Shown: positions 60,964-64,000 of the stretch, piece after piece
Layout of the letters: every line of letters begins with the position of its first letter
Numbering within the stretch: position 1 is the first letter of the stretch
Source of the DNA: Candidatus Kuenenia hertensis
GTDB taxonomy: Bacteria; Planctomycetota; Brocadiia; Brocadiales; Brocadiaceae
Assembly: GCA_021646465.1 (NCBI GenBank)
Contig: SOET01000015.1
Coordinates: 23,035 to 87,034 of the forward strand
DNA length: 64,000 nucleotides
Reading direction: 5' to 3'
Translations under genes and position numbers: made by a program
The notes under the pieces: generated by a model
The model's input: only the letters and a program-made list of their open reading frames with translations
Database searches by the model: none
What the model was told of the DNA's origin: nothing

Positions 60964-61511
60964 CCATTATTTTATGGTACGACAAGCTCAGGAAAAAAGC
61001 ACTTTTATGAATATGGTATTTTTATGTAGATTAGAGCGGCAATGTTTTTGTAGTGAGGGTGAAAGTAGCTTTTGATTAGACCTTGGACTACTTTTAACAA
61101 TGCAGTAACAAGGCGTGCCTGCACTCGCAGATACTTTGAAATTTTTAAACTAAACATCAAGAAAAAATGCCTTTGTGTATTCTGGTGTATGTATAACCTT
61201 CATGTAATACACACCCCGTCAGCTACGCTGCCACCCCTCTTTTTAGAGGGGATTACCGTGTATATGTTCCATGAAAACGTGTAAGTCCCCTCTATTGAGA
61301 GGGGATTTAGGGGTGTGTTATAAATTACGCTGAATAGTTGCAACAACTCTGGTTTTTGATTAACCTTTTAATGCTGAGCGGAGTCGAAAGGTTGTGTTTC
61401 TAAGTGAAAACCCCTTTAATATTTCGAAAACCATCTTTATTTGACCATACACCAGTAGAAGAAAATATCAAAACATATGATGTACACTTAGTATATTTTA
61501 TATGGTATTTG
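60964..61511. other. Intergenic region between convergent dabB and alpha-carbonic anhydrase genes
   Basis: About 550 bases without a credible gene. It holds a MITE-like element (61205-61342) and a hairpin AACCTTT / AAAGGTT (61362-61393). The stretch 61418-61450 resembles a short segment near 36832. Confidence 0.7.
61205..61342. mobile_element. MITE-like element, copy 2
   Basis: Shares TACACACCCCGTCAGC, CACCCCTCTTTTTAGAGGGG, GGGATTTAGGGGTGTGTTA and the end ATTACGCTGAATAGTTGC with the element at 28653-28799. Inner hairpins CCCCTCT / AGAGGGG occur at both sides. The end TTACGCTGAATAGTT is the same as in the MITEs at 33079 and 36380. Confidence 0.75.
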
Positions 61512-62288
61512 TTAGTAACTTTCTTTTACAGTTCTTCCAAAGGGATGTTGAATTGGCCGTGCAGATTTCTCAAAAAGCGTATGAAATTTCTCTACTTGTA
61601 CAGGGGATACTTCAACAGGTTTCTTTAAGACAAACCATGACACATGTTCGGTACCGGGTGGTGTTGTGAGCGATCCGGAATACGTATAATAGCCCTTCTC
61701 CTCCGGAAGAAATTCTCCCGCGTTAATTTTTATAGCGGAATTTAAATTCTCCTTACCTGTCTCATGTGGAATATCCTTCCATAAATTATATAGAAAATCA
61801 TTTGTCCTGCCTTCTTCCATAAAGACAGCAACTACCGCTAATCTGCCTTTTTTATCTTTATGTACAAAGTGTGCTTCCATATCGTAACTTATTCCATGTA
61901 CGTGATGTTCACTTGGAAAATGGAAGTGAAATTGAATAAGATTGTATCTATGATTGTTAATTTTTATGTAACTCCCTTTTTCATAGTTTGTTTGTAAAGT
62001 ATGACCGGTATTTAAAACTTTTAAATGTGTCGGATAGTAGTTGAATTCAATATTGTCTAATTTTTCTTTCTCCGTCACGGTAATACTAATCGGTGATTGT
62101 CTTCGTCCTTTGCCACACTTACAATACTCCGGGCTTAATTCTCCCCAATGTTCCGGGCCACATGCACCATAATAATCCCAATGTGCATGATGGGTATGTT
62201 TTTCAGATTCAGCAAATGATGCTGTTAGAGTAAAAAGAGGAATAAACACCAAAAAAAATATTATGGTAATATATCTGACAATTATCAT
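61512..62288 (-). CDS. Exported alpha-class carbonic anhydrase
   Basis: A 258-residue enzyme of the eukaryote-like alpha class. Zinc ligands are LIQFHFHFPSEHHVHG (two His) and MEAHFVHKD (third His). Other family marks are HWGELSPEYCKCGKGRRQSPI and YTYSGSLTTPPGTEHVSWFV. A clear signal peptide (VRYITIIFFLVFIPLFTLTASFA) directs it out of the cytoplasm, into the periplasm-like compartment. A Cys pair (CGPEH and CKCGKG) may form a disulfide. The ATG at 62288 lies 8 bases after AGGAG; the GTG at 62297 is too near. It heads toward the dabB operon 2 end. Confidence 0.93.
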   Translation of the reverse strand: MIIVRYITIIFFLVFIPLFTLTASFAESEKHTHHAHWDYYGACGPEHWGELSPEYCKCGKGRRQSPISITVTEKEKLDNIEFNYYPTHLKVLNTGHTLQTNYEKGSYIKINNHRYNLIQFHFHFPSEHHVHGISYDMEAHFVHKDKKGRLAVVAVFMEEGRTNDFLYNLWKDIPHETGKENLNSAIKINAGEFLPEEKGYYTYSGSLTTPPGTEHVSWFVLKKPVEVSPVQVEKFHTLFEKSARPIQHPFGRTVKESY

Positions 62289-62381
62289 AACATTCACTCC
62301 TTTAATTTAATATAAGTTGGAATTTTTATCACTTTTTTGAATTTTTTGTCAATTAGTAAATTAAGTTTTCTGACAAAAAAA

Positions 62382-62918
62382 TTATTTTACTTTTTCGAAT
62401 TGTACGCCTTCTTTTGTTAATGTCTCGAGGTATAAATCTATCTCCAATATGGGATATTTTTCTATAAGGATCTGTTTCGCTTTTTTTAAATCAGTGGTTA
62501 AATATACATATTCTGCTATTTCCGAGCCAAATTCTGAAGACCCTCCGTAGCCTCCACAGTCTCTGTGTCCGATAATAATAATCCTTTTTATTAAATGAAA
62601 ATTTACAAATTTATTAATTTTACTGAAAACAATATCGCGTGTGGAAGGATCTACCAGGTTATAAATACTTCCAGGTATTGATATATGATCATAGTTTCCT
62701 TCTATCCCCAATTTTTTATTTATAAACTCCTGATTTGCAAAGGCAAACCTGTAATCTATACAAGTAAAAACCAACGTGTCACAGTCACTCCTCTCTTCTC
62801 CCTTATCTAAAGTAACAATCGTTTTCGTATTATTTAATAAAAGACCCTCTTTCCCATAGCAACCAAGAAGTAAAATCAACGTACAGAAAATATAAAATGT
62901 TTTTAAAATGCTTTTCAT
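62382..62918 (-). CDS. Lipoprotein of the beta-carbonic-anhydrase-like family
   Basis: A 178-residue protein with a textbook lipoprotein signal (YIFCTLILLLGC, Cys at about 22) and a short beta-carbonic-anhydrase-like core: TLVFTCIDYRFAFANQEFI (Cys, Asp, Arg), ISIPGSIYNLV and IIIIGHRDCGGYGG (His, Cys). The full Cys2His zinc set is kept. It is much smaller than enzymes of the main clades. Export is unusual for a beta-type fold. Carbonic anhydrase, or a related COS/CS2 hydrolase, are possible; carbonic anhydrase is more likely given the neighbours. The ATG at 62918 is chosen over a TTG. Confidence 0.8.
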   Translation of the reverse strand: MKSILKTFYIFCTLILLLGCYGKEGLLLNNTKTIVTLDKGEERSDCDTLVFTCIDYRFAFANQEFINKKLGIEGNYDHISIPGSIYNLVDPSTRDIVFSKINKFVNFHLIKRIIIIGHRDCGGYGGSSEFGSEIAEYVYLTTDLKKAKQILIEKYPILEIDLYLETLTKEGVQFEKVK

Positions 62919-62961
62919 TTCTGACAAATATATTGTACAGATTTACATAAAAATTACATAT

Positions 62962-63549
62962 TTATAATATTTGTTCATATTCAAATTTTTTAACTTCATT
63001 ATCATCTATTATCCTGCCATAAAACAGGTATATACTCAGATCATGAAATCTAAATCTCATTAGTCTTCTTGCTTTCTTCATATCTTGCACAATTCTGTTG
63101 TATTCTTCTTCATGGTCACTAAAGGCTTCTTCTCCCCCGTAACCTATACAATCCTCATGAGCTATTATTACTATACGTTTTACGTGATGTAATCGCACAG
63201 ATATACCAAATGTATCCATAACAAGTTTCCTTGTTTCTTTGTTTAACATATTGCGTATAGAACCTGGTATTGAAAAATAGTCGTAGTCTCCCTTAAACCC
63301 TAACTTTTCGTTTATCAGTTCCTGTGCTGCCCTGGCAAATCTGAAATCGCTGCAATTTATCACCATTGTATTACACCAATGTTTTTTTCCTTCAAAGAAA
63401 TGTTCATAGTTTATCTCACTACTCTCGCTCCTCAAAAAAAAATTCTTCTTTTCATTTTCCGGTTCACCTGAGGCTGTATAATTTACGTAAAAGCATTGAA
63501 TTACCAACATTAGTATTATCGTTGTTATTATATTTTTAATATTAACCAC
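62962..63549 (-). CDS. Exported paralogue of the beta-carbonic-anhydrase-like lipoprotein
   Basis: A 195-residue tandem paralogue of the next gene. The core has TMVINCSDFRFARAAQELI, FSIPGSIRNML and VIIAHEDCIGYGGEE, so Cys-Asp-Arg and His-Cys ligands remain. The N-terminus is a signal peptide (NIITTIILMLVIQCFYVNYTASG) without a lipobox. I start at GTG 63549 because AGGAG is 8 bases upstream; an earlier GTG at 63576 has none. It lies 43 bases before its paralogue, on the same strand, suggesting an operon. Whether each is active is untested. Confidence 0.8.
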   Translation of the reverse strand: MVNIKNIITTIILMLVIQCFYVNYTASGEPENEKKNFFLRSESSEINYEHFFEGKKHWCNTMVINCSDFRFARAAQELINEKLGFKGDYDYFSIPGSIRNMLNKETRKLVMDTFGISVRLHHVKRIVIIAHEDCIGYGGEEAFSDHEEEYNRIVQDMKKARRLMRFRFHDLSIYLFYGRIIDDNEVKKFEYEQIL

Positions 63550-63636
63550 TATAAGAACTCCTAAATTTATTGCCACTAATAATATTTAAAATTATTATCT
63601 AATTTTAATTAAATAACCGGCAGTTTTCAACATATA

Positions 63637-63715
63637 GGAATTTCAATCTTTGCAGGGGCTGAAGATTTTCAGCCCCTGCGTTAAAATATTTTATCCCCAA
63701 AAGCCGCCGCAGGCC
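63637..63715 (-). repeat. Dispersed repeat, family E, copy 2
   Basis: Inverted relative of 40784-40862: GGAATTTCAATCTTTG, a hairpin CAGGGGCTGAA / TTCAGCCCCTG and CCGCCGCAGGCCTA at the end. Confidence 0.85.
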
Positions 63716-63867
63716 TAACTAGACAATATAATACTTTGTACTGTATGAATAGCTATAATATATTAACAACATCAAGTTAGCACAAAACATGCCACTTAAA
63801 TAAACACAATTTAAAAATAGAATTTACAATACTTTATAACCTCTGCGAGTATTCTCACTGCATAAAA

Positions 63868-63910
63868 AAATCGGTTTAAATAATTAAATTTGGATTATTT
63901 AAACCGATTT
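63868..63910 (-). terminator. Strong hairpin, rho-independent terminator of the right-edge gene
   Basis: Perfect 17-base arms AAATCGGTTTAAATAAT and its complement around a 9-base loop. On the minus strand it is followed by a run of seven T. It lies 30 bases after the stop codon of the gene entering from the right. Confidence 0.75.
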
Positions 63911-63939
63911 AACAATACTAAAGATATATTTTGTTATAT

Positions 63940-64000
63940 TTACTTCTTCGGCGCATTTGATTTAACAAAAGAGCGGATCATACTCACAAATACTATCATC
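63940..64000 (-). CDS. C-terminal end of a gene entering from the right, unidentified
   Basis: The minus-strand frame ending at TAA (63940-63942) reads MIVFVSMIRSFVKSNAPKK before the window edge. Twenty codons are too few to name a family. The terminator just after it supports a real gene end. The frame is open through the edge; the first Met may be internal. Confidence 0.4.
   Translation of the reverse strand, partial: MIVFVSMIRSFVKSNAPKK

Larger units (their letters stand above)
63550..63939. other. Intergenic region with a repeat and a terminator
   Basis: About 390 A+T-rich bases. Family E repeat copy 2 is at 63637-63715 and a strong hairpin at 63868-63910. Nothing else was recognised. 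The promoter for the exported paralogue pair should be here. Confidence 0.7.

Overview
The window is about 40% G+C and looks like a chromosome segment of an anammox-type planctomycete (Brocadiales; a Kuenenia-like genome is my best guess, confidence about 0.6). The inference rests on a long planctomycete-style SecDF fusion, a TPR protein carrying an RNA polymerase alpha-CTD, an alternative-haem (Ahb) radical SAM enzyme, abundant small dispersed hairpin repeats, and a very large inorganic-carbon handling set. No rRNA, tRNA or CRISPR array was seen.

Layout. 1-8.1 kb (minus strand): a cysteine-desulfurase-like gene cut by the window edge, a UvrD/PcrA helicase with a methyltransferase, an MNT/HI0074 nucleotidyltransferase pair, AhbC, a beta-propeller protein and a LysM protein. 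8.3-18.5 kb (minus strand): a housekeeping run of ruvA, ruvB, queH, SpoIID-like, tgt, yajC and secDF, preceded by the TPR/alpha-CTD gene. 18.9-24.7 kb: two small membrane proteins, a polyprenyl glycosylphosphotransferase, a B12-binding radical SAM protein and a ComM-like ATPase. 24.8-25.7 kb: a repeat-rich patch with a damaged HicAB pair and a DUF542 protein.

25.7-37.4 kb is a signalling region: a Cache-HAMP-PAS NtrB-type kinase, a 1411-residue CheB-CheR-PAS-GAF-PAS protein, and, facing them, an apparent operon of a transposase-like HTH protein, a small Cys-rich protein, KaiB and an NtrC-family regulator. Both the kinase gene and the HTH-KaiB-NtrC operon have a well-spaced sigma-54 (-24/-12) promoter with upstream dyads of the form TGTGYCA-N4-TGRCACA, which predicts one small self-controlled sigma-54 regulon. 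Its intergenic DNA is packed with mobile repeats: MITE-like elements with shared ends, a 120-bp repeat and several hairpin families.

37.5-50 kb holds metabolic and housekeeping genes (glcD-type oxidase, aspartate aminotransferase, obgE, coaX), a PhoB/PhoR-like pair behind a repeat protein of unknown function, and a Cache-HAMP-(PAS)3 protein without an output domain.

50-63.6 kb is the most striking part: a cytoplasmic beta-carbonic anhydrase, two divergently transcribed and strongly diverged dabAB operons (DUF2309/DabA plus NuoL-like DabB), an exported alpha-carbonic anhydrase and two tandem exported beta-carbonic-anhydrase-like proteins, one a lipoprotein. Together they could hydrate CO2 outside the cytoplasmic membrane, drive vectorial bicarbonate accumulation and re-equilibrate it inside, which fits a CO2-fixing anammox cell. 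The combination is the best candidate here for an undescribed composite system.
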